Counted from the stretch's first letter, positions 33,718 through 42,575 are shown. The stretch is 64,000 nt of DNA from Actinoplanes sp. KI2 (GCF_025630775.1 NZ_JAOSZE010000033.1:1-64000), one strand, 5' to 3'. Notes: a model not told the origin generated them from the sequence alone. Made by a program: numbers and translations.

Positions 33718-34845
33718 ATGCTGTTCCGCGTAACCATGCCGACTCTCCCACCGGGCCGTCGCCCGTTGAGCCCAGCATCCCGCGCCGGCCTCGGCGCGGC
33801 CCTCGTGCTGCTCGCAGTCGTGTCCGCGGTGGAGCTCGCGGACGGTCGGCAAGCCCACTTCGTCGGCCTGCTCGCGGCCGTCCCGTTCCTGGCCGCGGTC
33901 TTCGCCTTCTGGCAGACGGTGCTGGTCGTCGGCGCGATCGCCGCGATCACCGGGTCGGTCTTCGTTGCGGCGGACCCGTCGCAGGGCATGTCCGGCCTGG
34001 TCAACATCGTCGGCATCGTCCTGTCGACCGGCATCGCCGCGACCGTGGCCACGATCCGCCAGCGGCAGGCCGACCGGATCGCCCAGCTGCAGCGGCTCGC
34101 GGCGGTGGCCCAGCAGGCGGTGCTGCGCCCGATCGGCCCGCAGGTGGGCTCGCTCGCGGTGGCCGGCCGGTACATCTCGGCGACCGCGGCCGCGGACATC
34201 GGCGGCGACCTGTACGAGGCGCTGGACACGCCGTACGGGGTGCGGATCATCATCGGCGACGTGCGCGGCAAGGGGCTGGACGCGGTCCGCCTGGCGAGCA
34301 TCGTGCTGGGGTCGTACCGTCACGTCGCGTACGAGCGGGCGGATCTGAAGGCGGTCGCCGCCGACCTGGACCGGGCCGTGGCCCGCAGCGTCGGGGACGA
34401 GGACTTCGTGACCGCCGCGCTGGTCGAGGAGCGCGGCGGCACGCTCACGATCGTCAACTGTGGACACCCGGCGCCGCTGCTGCTGCGCCGGGGCGAGGTC
34501 ATTCCCCTGGAGCCCGCCGCGCCCGCGCCACCCCTGGGCTTCATGCCGGAGGTCAAGACGCGGGTGGAGCGGTTGGAGCCGGGCGACCGGCTGCTGCTGT
34601 TCACCGACGGGCTGGGCGAGGCGCGGCGGGACGGCGAGTTCTTCCCGACCGCCGACCGGGCGTGGCGGCTGCTCGGCCACGGGACAGTGGGCGACGGCCT
34701 GGCGTCGCTGGAGACTGCTCTGATCGATTGGGTGCACGGCCGTCTCGAGGACGACATCGCGCTGGTGCTGCTCGAGTACGCGGGCGCCGGCGACGGGCCG
34801 ACCGTCCCGATTCCGAGCTGGGAGGTCGGCGCCGCCGGCAGCTAA
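33718..34845 (+). CDS. membrane-anchored SpoIIE-type PP2C phosphatase
   Basis: 375 residues: three to four N-terminal membrane helices (about 25-110), a short coiled linker (RQRQADRIAQLQRLAAVAQQAVL), then a SpoIIE/RsbU domain with ISATAAADIGGDLYE, IIGDVRGKGLDAV, VNCGHPAPLLL, LLFTDGLGEAR and EDDIALVLLE. Such phosphatases act on anti-sigma antagonist proteins; no antagonist or sigma factor lies in this window. ATG 33718 or ATG 33736 could be the start. Confidence 0.9.
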   Translation: MLFRVTMPTLPPGRRPLSPASRAGLGAALVLLAVVSAVELADGRQAHFVGLLAAVPFLAAVFAFWQTVLVVGAIAAITGSVFVAADPSQGMSGLVNIVGIVLSTGIAATVATIRQRQADRIAQLQRLAAVAQQAVLRPIGPQVGSLAVAGRYISATAAADIGGDLYEALDTPYGVRIIIGDVRGKGLDAVRLASIVLGSYRHVAYERADLKAVAADLDRAVARSVGDEDFVTAALVEERGGTLTIVNCGHPAPLLLRRGEVIPLEPAAPAPPLGFMPEVKTRVERLEPGDRLLLFTDGLGEARRDGEFFPTADRAWRLLGHGTVGDGLASLETALIDWVHGRLEDDIALVLLEYAGAGDGPTVPIPSWEVGAAGS

Positions 34846-35042
34846 ACGACGGCCTTCCCGGCGGGCTCCGTGACCCCCGAGCCCGGCGCGACCACCGAGC
34901 CCGGCGCGACGACCGGGGCGGGCGAGACGGGTGCGGCAGGTGGTACCGGAACCGGTTCAGTTCGGCGGTGCCGTCCGACGTAGTGATGTGGCTGGGTCGC
35001 CTGGCGAGGCTCGGGAATCAGGCTCTTGATCGTGGCGAACAT
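34842..35042 (-). CDS. small proline/valine-rich protein
   Basis: 66 residues from ATG 35042: MFATIKSLIPEPRQATQPHHYVGRH... then a PVPVPPAAPVSPAPVVAPG-type low-complexity tail. AAGGGG lies upstream of the ATG. No family recognised. The composition could arise by chance in high-GC DNA, but start, ribosome binding site and position (4-nt overlap with the convergent gene's stop) are those of a real gene. The 265-nt gap upstream holds the acyl-CoA dehydrogenase promoter. Confidence 0.5.
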   Translation of the reverse strand: MFATIKSLIPEPRQATQPHHYVGRHRRTEPVPVPPAAPVSPAPVVAPGSVVAPGSGVTEPAGKAVV

Positions 35043-35229
35043 GGCGGCCCCTTGCGGCTTCGGCGAAGTCTCTAACCAAGCAACGACCCACAAGACAGCT
35101 CGATACGTCGACCGCTCCGGCGTCGACGGATATTGACTGAACGGTTATCCCGCCGACCAGCCGATCGGTGAGCCTTGATGTGCCGAATGGGTGGTTGATC
35201 TCAAAACCGCTTGCGGCTTGTCGGGCGCT

Positions 35230-35267
35230 ACCGATCGGTAATACAGTGGTGGTTACTGACGGGTAAC
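35230..35267 (+). promoter_or_regulatory. palindromic operator pair before the acyl-CoA dehydrogenase
   Basis: ACCGATCGGT (35230-35239) is a perfect 10-bp palindrome that abuts a possible -10 TAATAC (35239-35244, with TTGTCG 15 nt upstream). GTTACTGACGGGTAAC (35252-35267) has GTTAC/GTAAC arms. Their position around the presumed start site suggests control by a TetR-type fatty-acid regulator; this is inference. Confidence 0.5.
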
Positions 35268-35307
35268 TCGCGTGTCACTCGCGTCGTTCGGAAGCGGGGC
35301 CAGCTCC

Positions 35308-37164
35308 ATGACTCACTACAAGAGCAACCTTCGGGACCTCCAGTTCAATCTGTTCGAGGTCTTCGAGGCTGATCGTGCGTTCGGCCAGGCGCCGTACGAG
35401 GAGATCGACGCGGACACCGCGCGCGACGTACTCACCGAGGTCAACCGCCTCGCGACCGAGGATCTGGCGGCGAGCTACGCCGACGCCGACCGCAATCCGC
35501 CGGTCTTCGACCCGGCCACGCACACCGCGCCGCTGCCGGAGTCGTTCAAGAAGTCGTTCGCCAACTGGATGGCCGCCGAGTTCTGGCGTCTCGACCTGCC
35601 CTCCGACCTCGGCGGCACGCTGGCGCCGCGGGCCATGTGGTGGGCGCTCGCCGAGCAGATCCTGGGCGCGAACGCCCCGATCTGGATGTACTCGTCCGGT
35701 CCGTCCTTCGCGCACGTCGTGCACACCGAGGGCACCCCGGAGCAGAAGGAGTGGGCCAAGCTCTTCGTCGAGAAGCAGTGGGGCTCGACCATGGTGCTCA
35801 CCGAGCCGGACGCGGGCTCGGACGTCGGCGCCGGCCGCACCCGGGCGATCCCGCAGCCGGACGGCTCGTGGCACATCGAGGGTGTGAAGCGGTTCATCAC
35901 CTCGGGCGAGCACGACATGACCGACAACATCATCCACTACGTGCTGGCCCGCCCGGTCGGCGTCGAGGGCGTCGGCGGCCCGGGCACCAAGGGCCTGTCG
36001 CTGTTCATCGTGCCCAAGTACCACTTCGACCCGCAGACCGGCGAGCTCGGCGAGCGCAACGGCGTCTACGCCACCAACGTCGAGCACAAGATGGGCATCA
36101 AGGTCTCCAACACCTGCGAGATGACCTTCGGCGAGCACGGCACCCCGGCCAAGGGCTGGCTGCTCGGCGACGTGCACCAGGGCATCCGGCAGATGTTCAT
36201 GATCATCGAGTACGCGCGGATGATGGTCGGCACCAAGGCGATCGCGACCCTGTCCACCGGGTACCTCAACGCGCTCGAGTACGCCAAGAACCGCGTCCAG
36301 GGCGCCGACCTGGTGCAGAACGACGACAAGGCCGCGCCGCGGGTCACGATCACCAACCACCCGGACGTACGCCGCTCGCTGATGCTGCAGAAGTCGTACG
36401 CCGAGGCCCTGCGCGCGCTGGTCATCTACACCGCGACCTGGCAGGACAAGGTCGCCATCGCGCAGGCGGCCGGCGACGAGAAGGCGGCCAAGGCGGCTGC
36501 CAAGGTGAACGACCTGCTGCTCCCGCTGGTGAAGGGCGTCGGCTCCGAGCGGGCGTACGAGCTGCTCGGCCACGAGTCGCTGCAGACCTTCGGCGGCTCC
36601 GGCTTCCTGCAGGACTACCCGCTCGAGCAGTACGTCCGGGACGCGAAGATCGACACCCTGTACGAGGGCACCACCGCGATCCAGAGCCTCGACCTGATCT
36701 TCCGCAAGATCGTGAAGGACCAGGGCCGGTCGCTCGCCACGCTCGCCACCGAGATGCAGGGCTTCATCGAGAGCGAGGCCGGCAACGGTCAGCTCAAGGA
36801 GGAGCGGCTCGCGCTCGGCAAGGCGCTCGGCGAGCTCCAGCAGATCCTGGGCGTGACGATGGGCTGGCTGGCCGCGGCCCAGGGTGGCGAGACCCGCGAG
36901 CTGTACAAGGTGGGCCTCACCTCGCGCCGCATCCTGCTCGCGCTCGGCGACGTGGTGCTCGCGTGGCTGCTGCTCCGCCAGGCCGAGGTCGCGCTCAAGG
37001 CGCTGAACGGCGAGGTCTCCGCGGCGGACAAGAACTTCTACGAGGGCAAGGTCGCCGCCGCGCGGTTCTTCTCCCGTGAGGTGCTGCCGCGCGTGGGCTC
37101 CGACCGTCGCATCATCGAGAACACCACTCTGGACATCATGGACATCTCCGAAGATTTGTTCTGA
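35308..37164 (+). CDS. acyl-CoA dehydrogenase (FadE5-like, long form)
   Basis: 618 residues beginning MTHYKSNLRDLQFNLFEVFE, the signature N-terminus of mycobacterial FadE5. It has the ACAD domains in order: helical (to about 160), beta-barrel with WGSTMVLTEPDAGSDVGAGRT and FITSGEHDM, and C-terminal helical with the QTFGGSGFLQDYPLEQYVRDAKIDTLYEGTTAIQ block (catalytic Glu in the YEGTT neighbourhood). A further ~120-residue extension is typical of the long form. It introduces the alpha,beta double bond into acyl-CoA. Followed by a strong terminator. Confidence 0.93.
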   Translation: MTHYKSNLRDLQFNLFEVFEADRAFGQAPYEEIDADTARDVLTEVNRLATEDLAASYADADRNPPVFDPATHTAPLPESFKKSFANWMAAEFWRLDLPSDLGGTLAPRAMWWALAEQILGANAPIWMYSSGPSFAHVVHTEGTPEQKEWAKLFVEKQWGSTMVLTEPDAGSDVGAGRTRAIPQPDGSWHIEGVKRFITSGEHDMTDNIIHYVLARPVGVEGVGGPGTKGLSLFIVPKYHFDPQTGELGERNGVYATNVEHKMGIKVSNTCEMTFGEHGTPAKGWLLGDVHQGIRQMFMIIEYARMMVGTKAIATLSTGYLNALEYAKNRVQGADLVQNDDKAAPRVTITNHPDVRRSLMLQKSYAEALRALVIYTATWQDKVAIAQAAGDEKAAKAAAKVNDLLLPLVKGVGSERAYELLGHESLQTFGGSGFLQDYPLEQYVRDAKIDTLYEGTTAIQSLDLIFRKIVKDQGRSLATLATEMQGFIESEAGNGQLKEERLALGKALGELQQILGVTMGWLAAAQGGETRELYKVGLTSRRILLALGDVVLAWLLLRQAEVALKALNGEVSAADKNFYEGKVAAARFFSREVLPRVGSDRRIIENTTLDIMDISEDLF

Positions 37165-37186
37165 TCTTTCCGGAACCAGAGCGGCC

Positions 37187-37220
37187 GAGGGCCGGCGGAC
37201 AAGGGCGTCCGCCGGCCCTC
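37187..37220. terminator. strong bidirectional hairpin terminator
   Basis: GAGGGCCGGCGGAC (37187-37200) pairs perfectly with GTCCGCCGGCCCTC (37207-37220) over a 6-nt loop, between the convergent acyl-CoA dehydrogenase and SixA genes. Confidence 0.85.
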
Positions 37221-37236
37221 GCGTCATTTGCGCAGG

Positions 37237-37755
37237 TCAGCCCCGGGCGGTGTGCCTCTCGATCAGGCGCATCGACCCGGGCGACGTCTCCGACCACCCC
37301 GCATCGGTCCGGTGCACGGCCAGTCCCGAGGTCGGCAACTCGACCTCCCGGCCGTCCCACTGATCGTCCGGAATGAGCATGATGGACACCTCGGAGACGG
37401 TCGGGTTGTGCCCGACCAGCAGCACCGTGCGTACCGTGTCCGGCACCGTACGCAAGAGATCGAAGACTTCCGTGCGGCCGCCCGAATACAGGCCCTTCTC
37501 GTAGCGGACCTCCGGCGAGACCGGACCCGGATGAGCCTGCGTCAAGGCGATCGACACCCCCTGCCAGGTCTGCCTGGTCCGCGTGGCCGGCGAACACAGC
37601 ACCAGGTCGGGCCGGATGCGCTCGTCGGCGAGCCAGGCGCCGGCCGCGTCCGCGTCGGTCTCACCCCGGGCGGTCAGCCGGCGGTCGAAGTCGGGTCCTT
37701 CGCCGGGGGTCTCGGCCTTGGAGTGGCGCAGGATGACGAGCGTCCGATCGGTCAT
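37237..37755 (-). CDS. SixA-like histidine phosphatase
   Basis: 172 residues of the histidine phosphatase superfamily: RHSKAE (10-15, catalytic His11), RPDLVLCSPATRTRQTW, and the second catalytic His in LLVGHNPTVSEV. The short form resembles SixA, which dephosphorylates phosphohistidine in HPt-type domains; actinobacterial targets are unknown. The ATG at 37755 was chosen because the family starts there. Confidence 0.88.
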   Translation of the reverse strand: MTDRTLVILRHSKAETPGEGPDFDRRLTARGETDADAAGAWLADERIRPDLVLCSPATRTRQTWQGVSIALTQAHPGPVSPEVRYEKGLYSGGRTEVFDLLRTVPDTVRTVLLVGHNPTVSEVSIMLIPDDQWDGREVELPTSGLAVHRTDAGWSETSPGSMRLIERHTARG

Positions 37756-37844
37756 GGGAACAGCTTGCCTGATTGAGGATCGGGACGCCTGGGTAACTCC
37801 ACCCTCGACGCATTGACCCCGGTTAGGACCAAGGAGGCCCGGCG

Positions 37845-38123
37845 ATGGGCATCGGCGGAAGCATCTTCCTGCTGGCGGTGGGGGCGATCCTGGCATTCGC
37901 CGTCAACGCCCAGATCAGCGGGATCGACATCAACATCATCGGCTGGATCCTGATGGCCTGCGGGCTCGTCGGCCTGATCATCACGCTCTGGTACTGGAAC
38001 AGCCGCCGCCGCACGGTGGTGACCCGGCAGACGCAGACGCCGGTCGCCGACCCGAGGTACGCGGCCGAGTACCGCGAGACCCGGCGCGAGGACGCGCCGC
38101 CGCCCCCGCCTCCGGGCTACTGA
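37845..38123 (+). CDS. DUF6458-type two-helix membrane protein
   Basis: 92 residues: MGIGGSIFLLAVGAILAFAV (helix 1), then NIIGWILMACGLVGLIITLWYW (helix 2), and a basic, Pro-ended tail. A conserved small actinobacterial membrane protein of unknown function. AAGGAGG ribosome binding site upstream. Confidence 0.88.
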   Translation: MGIGGSIFLLAVGAILAFAVNAQISGIDINIIGWILMACGLVGLIITLWYWNSRRRTVVTRQTQTPVADPRYAAEYRETRREDAPPPPPPGY

Positions 38124-38139
38124 TCTTCCCTACCGAACC

Positions 38140-38188
38140 CGCGACGCCGACCGGCAACCTATCCCCCTGGGTGCTGGTCGGCGTCGCG
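38140..38188. terminator. hairpin between convergent genes
   Basis: CGCGACGCCGACC (38140-38152) pairs perfectly with GGTCGGCGTCGCG (38176-38188), loop 23 nt, followed by TCTTCT. It lies between the DUF6458 gene and the convergent oxidoreductase gene. Confidence 0.7.
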
Positions 38189-38227
38189 TCTTCTCGGTCG
38201 GGTTCGCGGTGAGGCGAAGCTGGACGG

Positions 38228-39064
38228 TCAGGCGAGCTGAGCCCGCACCGCATCCGCGAGCGGGGTCGCCGGGCGGCCGATCAGCGCCTCCAGATCGGTG
38301 CGCGGCACGTCGAGCGCGCCCCGCGAGGCGGCCCGGTCCGAGTCGGCGAGCACCTCGGCCACGGCCCGCGGCACGCCTACGCCGACCAGCAGGTCGACGT
38401 ACTTGTCCTCGGGCAGGTCGGTGTAGGTGACCGGCTTGCCGGACTGGCGGGAGATCTCGGCGGCCAGCTCGGCGAGGGTGAACGACTCGCCGCCCAGCTC
38501 GTACACCTTGCCGGCGTGCCCCTCGCCCACCAGGACGGCCGCCGCGGCCTCGGCGTAGTCGACCCGCGGTGCACCGGCGATCCGGCCGTCGCGGGCCGCC
38601 CCGAACAGGCCGTGCTCGATCGCCTGCGGGACGTTGTAGTTCTCGGTGTACCAGCTGTTGCGCAGGATCACGTGGGGCAGGCCGGAGTCGGCCAGCAGCC
38701 GCTCGGTGGCCAGGTGCTCGGCGGCCAGCTGCATGTCGGTGGTGTCGGCCTTCGGCGCGCTGGTGTAGACGACCAGCCCGACGCCCGCCTTCTTGGCCGC
38801 CTCGACGACGTTGGTGTGCTGCTGGATGCGCTGCCCGACCTCGCTGCCGGAGATGAACAGCACCTTGTCGGCGCCGGTGAACGCGGCGGTGAGCGCGTCG
38901 ACGTCGTCGTACGAGACCTGCTTCGTGGTGATCCCCAGGTCGGCGATCTTGTCGACCTGGCGGCCGAGCCCGACGATCTCGCTCGCCGGTACACCCTTCG
39001 CGAGCAGGGACTCGATGGCGAGGCGGCCGAGGTGTCCGGTGGCGCCGGTGACAACGATGGTCAT
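38228..39064 (-). CDS. NmrA/QorB-like NAD(P)H-dependent quinone oxidoreductase
   Basis: 278 residues, atypical SDR: dinucleotide motif GATGHLG (7-13), KVLFISGSEVGQR, VVYTSAPKADTT, and the QorB-type ILRNSWYTENY. It is divergently paired with an HxlR regulator, the same arrangement as qorR/qorB-type loci, so it probably detoxifies quinones or related electrophiles under HxlR control. The start at 39064 gives MTIVVTGATGHLG. Confidence 0.88.
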   Translation of the reverse strand: MTIVVTGATGHLGRLAIESLLAKGVPASEIVGLGRQVDKIADLGITTKQVSYDDVDALTAAFTGADKVLFISGSEVGQRIQQHTNVVEAAKKAGVGLVVYTSAPKADTTDMQLAAEHLATERLLADSGLPHVILRNSWYTENYNVPQAIEHGLFGAARDGRIAGAPRVDYAEAAAAVLVGEGHAGKVYELGGESFTLAELAAEISRQSGKPVTYTDLPEDKYVDLLVGVGVPRAVAEVLADSDRAASRGALDVPRTDLEALIGRPATPLADAVRAQLA

Positions 39065-39151
39065 GATCTTCTCCCTAGTGAGCGAAAGCCCGTCGAGGAG
39101 AGACAACGATGCTGCTCAAGACTCGCTTCCCGATAGATAGTGGGCACCTTG

Positions 39152-39164
39152 AAGTGCAGTACTT
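39152..39164. promoter_or_regulatory. candidate HxlR operator
   Basis: AAGTGCAGTACTT, arms AAGT/ACTT, in the 120-nt divergent promoter region, 20 nt upstream of the hxlR start. Similar AGTACTT-containing sites are used by QorR-like regulators. Confidence 0.5.
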
Positions 39165-39184
39165 ACCTGAGGGATAGTTAGCAG

Positions 39185-39544
39185 ATGAGGGTTAGTGCCT
39201 ACGCCTCGAACTGCCCCAGCCGGCAGATCCTCGACCGGATCGGCGACACGTGGAGCGTGCTGGTCGTGGTGATGCTCGCCGAGGGCACGCATCGATACAC
39301 CGAGCTCGCGAAGCGGATCGAGGGGGTGAGCCCGAAAATGCTCACCCAGACGCTGCGCGGGCTCGAACGGGACGGGCTGATCACGCGCACCGTGCATCCG
39401 GTCGTGCCGCCCCGCGTCGACTATGCGCTCACCGAGCTCGGCCGCAGCCTTTATGGGCTGGTCGAGGGCTTGGAGAAGTGGGCCGAGTCGCACATCGACG
39501 ACGTGCAGGCGGCCCGCACGGCCTACGACGCGGCCACGGCGTAA
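39185..39544 (+). CDS. HxlR-family transcriptional regulator
   Basis: 119 residues with a winged HTH: NCPSRQILDRIGDTWSVLVV, YTELAKRIEGVSPKMLTQTLRGLERDGLI and VDYALTELGRSL. Cys10 (SNCPSRQ) matches the single redox-sensing cysteine of HypR/QorR-type members. Probably autoregulated together with the divergent oxidoreductase. The 3' end overlaps the convergent trhA gene by 22 nt. Confidence 0.9.
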   Translation: MRVSAYASNCPSRQILDRIGDTWSVLVVVMLAEGTHRYTELAKRIEGVSPKMLTQTLRGLERDGLITRTVHPVVPPRVDYALTELGRSLYGLVEGLEKWAESHIDDVQAARTAYDAATA

Positions 39545-40212
39545 AGCGCGAAATACACGGCTATGTGGTGGCAGATCGCCGCCACCAACGTGCAGGCGTG
39601 GAAGAACTCGTGGTGCCCGAAGACGCTCGGCCACGGATTCGGCCGCCGCAGGGCGTAGAAGACCGCGCCGACCGTGTAGATCAGGCCGCCCACGGTCAAC
39701 AGCACCAGGCAGGCCACGCCGCCGCGGTGCAGCACGTCGGGGAGGATCGCGATGGCGGCCCAGCCGAGCGCCACGTACAGCGGTGCGCCGGCCCAGCGCG
39801 GCAGATGTGGCCACACCACCTTCAGCGCCACGCCGCCGATCGCTCCGCCCCAGATCAGGCTCAGCATCAGCGTCGCCTTGCCGGGCGAGAGCAGTTCCAC
39901 GCAGAACGGCGTGTAGGTGCCGGCGATGAAGATGAAGATCATCGAGTGATCCATCCGGCGCATGATCTGATAGCCGCGTTCGCTCCACACCCGGCGGTGG
40001 TAGAGCGCGCTGATCCCGAACAGGCCGCACACGGTGGTGCTGTAGATGAGGCAGCTCAGAAAGGGGGCGACGCCGGGTCGGCTGAGTGCGATGGAGCTGA
40101 GCACGATGCCGCAGACGAGGGCGACGAAGAACGCGTACTGGTGCAGGCGGCCGCGCAGGCGTGGTTTGCCGAGGTCGGCCGGCTTCATCCGGAGCGGGGC
40201 GGTGGTCGTCAC
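39523..40212 (-). CDS. trhA: hemolysin III/TrhA-family membrane protein (PAQR-like)
   Basis: 229 residues, seven transmembrane helices, with the PAQR/hemolysin III motifs SALYHR (Ser-His), MRRMDHSMIFIFIAGTYTPF and GHHEFFHACTLVAAICHH, whose Asp and His residues form the putative zinc site. In other bacteria TrhA affects membrane lipid homeostasis; the hemolysin label is historical. Confidence 0.9.
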   Translation of the reverse strand: MTTTAPLRMKPADLGKPRLRGRLHQYAFFVALVCGIVLSSIALSRPGVAPFLSCLIYSTTVCGLFGISALYHRRVWSERGYQIMRRMDHSMIFIFIAGTYTPFCVELLSPGKATLMLSLIWGGAIGGVALKVVWPHLPRWAGAPLYVALGWAAIAILPDVLHRGGVACLVLLTVGGLIYTVGAVFYALRRPNPWPSVFGHHEFFHACTLVAAICHHIAVYFALYAVAAS

Positions 40213-40291
40213 GACTCCTAGGTTACGGCACCGTAAGTTACTGACCAGTAGTGAGGCCGCTCACCTAGGTGCGTCCGGCAAGATGTTGGTC

Positions 40292-40897
40292 ATGAGAGTA
40301 AGGCCCGTCGGGCGTTCCGCGCTGCTGATCGAGTGCCGCGACGGCGACGAGGTCGCCGCCTGGCGGGCCGAGCTGTGGCGTCGGCGGGAGGCCGGTGAGC
40401 TGCGGTTTGTCGATATCGTGCCGGGTGCGACGACGATCCTGCTCGATGGCGTCGGGCCGGCGGCGGCCGAGCTACTGACCGAATCGCCCGCCCCACCCGC
40501 CGTTTCGGCGATGGACGGCCCGTTGGTCGAGATTCGCACCACTTTCGACGGGGAAGATCTCGCGGACGTTGCTGCCCGATGGGGCGTTTCGTCGCTTGTT
40601 GCGGTAGAGCGATTGACCGCCACGCCGCTGACCGTGGCGTTTTGCGGCTTCGCCCCGGGTTTCGCTTATATGCGCGGCCTCCCTGAGGAGTGGGCGGTCC
40701 CCCGGCTCGCCGCTCCGCGGCCTCGCGTTCCGGCCGGCGCCGTCGGCCTCGCCGGATCCTATGTGGGGATCTATCCGGCGGCCTCGCCGGGCGGCTGGCG
40801 GCTGGTAGGACAAACCACCCAAAACCTTTTCAACGTACGCGAGGATCCGCCCGCCTTCCTGCCGCCCGGGACGCGGGTCCGACTGGTGGCGGCATGA
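40292..40897 (+). CDS. pxpB: 5-oxoprolinase subunit PxpB (KipI-like)
   Basis: 201 residues: MRVRPVGRSALLIECRDGDEV, VEIRTTFDGEDLADVA, VAFCGFAPGFAYMRGLP and the PxpB/KipI C-terminal motif PRVPAGAVGLAGSYVGIYPAASPGGWRLVGQT. With PxpA and PxpC it forms the ATP-dependent 5-oxoprolinase that recycles pyroglutamate to glutamate. ATG 40283 is an alternative start three codons upstream. ATGA overlap with pxpC. Confidence 0.93.
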   Translation: MRVRPVGRSALLIECRDGDEVAAWRAELWRRREAGELRFVDIVPGATTILLDGVGPAAAELLTESPAPPAVSAMDGPLVEIRTTFDGEDLADVAARWGVSSLVAVERLTATPLTVAFCGFAPGFAYMRGLPEEWAVPRLAAPRPRVPAGAVGLAGSYVGIYPAASPGGWRLVGQTTQNLFNVREDPPAFLPPGTRVRLVAA

Positions 40898-41802
40898 TCA
40901 CGGTGACTCGGCCCGGGCCGCTCACGACAATTCAGGACCGGGGTCGCCCCGGCTACGCCCATCTCGGAGTCCCCCGATCGGGCGCTCTCGACCAGGCCGC
41001 GCTCCGGCGAGCGAACGAGCTGGTCGGCAACGCCGCGGAGGCCGCCGGGTTGGAGACGACGCTGCTGGGGTGCGCGCTTCGATTCGAGGTGACCGCCCGG
41101 GTGGCGGTCGTCGGCGCCGAGGCGCTCGTGCGGGTCGACAAACAGCCGGTTTCGGTGGCGGCGGCCTTCGAGGTGCCGGCCGGCGCGGTGCTGGACATCG
41201 GCCGGGCGCTCCGGGGCGTCCGGTCGTACCTGGCGGTGGCCGGCGGCATCGACGTCGAACCGGTGCTGGGCAGCCGGTCGACCGACACACTGTCGGGCCT
41301 CGGCCCGCCCAAGCTCGCGGACGGCATGACCCTCCCGATCGGCGCCGCGTCCCCCGCGTCCCCCGCGTCCCCCGCGTCCCCCGCGTCCCCCGCGTCCCCC
41401 GCGTCCCCCGCGTCCCCCGCGTCCCCCGCGTCTTCCGGCGGCCCTGGGCTCCCGGGCGGCGCGACGGCTTCGGAACTGGAGTTGGGCGTCCGGCTCGGGC
41501 CGCGGGACGACTGGTTCGAGGCGGCGGGACTGTTCGCCGAGGCGTACACGGTCTCGCCTCTGAGCAACCGCGTCGGATGCCGGCTGGCCGGCACCTCCTT
41601 GACCCGCACCCGGGTCGGCGAGTTGCCCTCCGAAGGAGTGGTGCTCGGGGCGGTGCAGGTCCCGGCCGATGGGCAGCCGCTGATCTTCCTGGCCGATCAC
41701 CCGACGACCGGCGGCTACCCGGTGATCGGCGTGGTCGAGGACGTGGCGCCGCTCGCGCAGGCGCGACCGGGGACTACGGTGCGGTTCCGTGCGATCGATT
41801 GA
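40894..41802 (+). CDS. pxpC: 5-oxoprolinase subunit PxpC (KipA-like) with Ala-Ser-Pro insert
   Basis: 302 residues: MITVTRPGPLTTIQDRGRPGYAHLGVPRSGALD, then VRSYLAVAGGIDVEPVLGSRSTDTLSGLG and the C-terminal GGYPVIGVVEDVAPLAQARPGTTVRF. An Ala-Ser-Pro tripeptide repeat of about 27-30 residues, encoded by a 9-bp tandem repeat, is inserted at the linker between the two halves (residues about 152-181). It stays in frame and the catalytic blocks on both sides are intact, so the protein is probably functional. pxpA starts 14 nt before its end. Confidence 0.92.
   Translation: MITVTRPGPLTTIQDRGRPGYAHLGVPRSGALDQAALRRANELVGNAAEAAGLETTLLGCALRFEVTARVAVVGAEALVRVDKQPVSVAAAFEVPAGAVLDIGRALRGVRSYLAVAGGIDVEPVLGSRSTDTLSGLGPPKLADGMTLPIGAASPASPASPASPASPASPASPASPASPASSGGPGLPGGATASELELGVRLGPRDDWFEAAGLFAEAYTVSPLSNRVGCRLAGTSLTRTRVGELPSEGVVLGAVQVPADGQPLIFLADHPTTGGYPVIGVVEDVAPLAQARPGTTVRFRAID
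41347..41427. repeat. 9-bp tandem repeat inside pxpC
   Basis: Nine perfect copies of GCGTCCCCC plus one degenerate copy (GCGTCTTCC). Each copy adds one Ala-Ser-Pro and preserves the frame, so length could vary between strains by slippage without breaking the gene. Confidence 0.95.
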
Positions 41803-42547
41803 CCTGAACGCGGACCTCGGCGAGGGCTTCGGCCGATGGACCCTCGGCGACGACGAGGCCCTTCTCGGGATCGTGACCTCGGCAAACGTGGCGTGCGGCT
41901 TCCACGCCGGCGACCCGGCGACCATGCGTCGGATCTGCCGGGTGGCGGTGGAGCGCGGCGTCGCGGTCGGTGCGCAGGTCGGCTATCGCGATCTGGCGGG
42001 CTTCGGGCGGCGGCGGATCGACTACAACCTCGACGAGTTGCGCGACGATGTTTTGTACCAAATTGGAGCGTTGGAGGCGTTCTGTCGGATCGCCGGCGAG
42101 CGGGTGCGGTACGTGAAGCCGCACGGCGCGCTCTACAACACCGCGGCGGTCGAGGAGGGGCAGGCGTCGGCGGTGGTCGCGGCGGTGCGCTCCTACGACC
42201 CCGGGTTGCCCGTGTTGTGCCAGCCCGGGTCGGTGCTGGCGCGGCTGGGTGCCGACCAGGGGCTGACCGTGGTCGGCGAGGGCTTCGCCGATCGGGGCTA
42301 TCGGGCGAACGGCACGCTGGTGCCGCGCTCGGCCGAGGGTGCCCTCGTCCACGACCCGGATGCGGTCGTGGCCCGGGCGGTGCGAATGGCCGTCGACGGC
42401 GTGGTGGAGACGACGGCGGGCGAGGTGGTCCCCTGCGAGGTCGCCTCGATCTGCGTGCACGGCGACACGCCCGGCGCGGTGGAACTGGCCGGTCGAGTCC
42501 GGGAAGGTCTGCTGGCCGCGGGCCGAGCGGTCGAGCCGTTCGCCTAG
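41789..42547 (+). CDS. pxpA: 5-oxoprolinase subunit PxpA (LamB/YcsF family)
   Basis: 252 residues: MRSIDLNADLGEGFGRW, SANVACGFHAGDP, YVKPHGALYN and SICVHGDTPGAV, the conserved metal/substrate motifs of PxpA. Length and motif set are complete. GTG start lies inside the end of pxpC, so pxpB, pxpC and pxpA are coupled in one operon. Confidence 0.95.
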   Translation: MRSIDLNADLGEGFGRWTLGDDEALLGIVTSANVACGFHAGDPATMRRICRVAVERGVAVGAQVGYRDLAGFGRRRIDYNLDELRDDVLYQIGALEAFCRIAGERVRYVKPHGALYNTAAVEEGQASAVVAAVRSYDPGLPVLCQPGSVLARLGADQGLTVVGEGFADRGYRANGTLVPRSAEGALVHDPDAVVARAVRMAVDGVVETTAGEVVPCEVASICVHGDTPGAVELAGRVREGLLAAGRAVEPFA

Positions 42548-42575
42548 GAACCAGGCTGGGCCATGCCCCGAGAAC

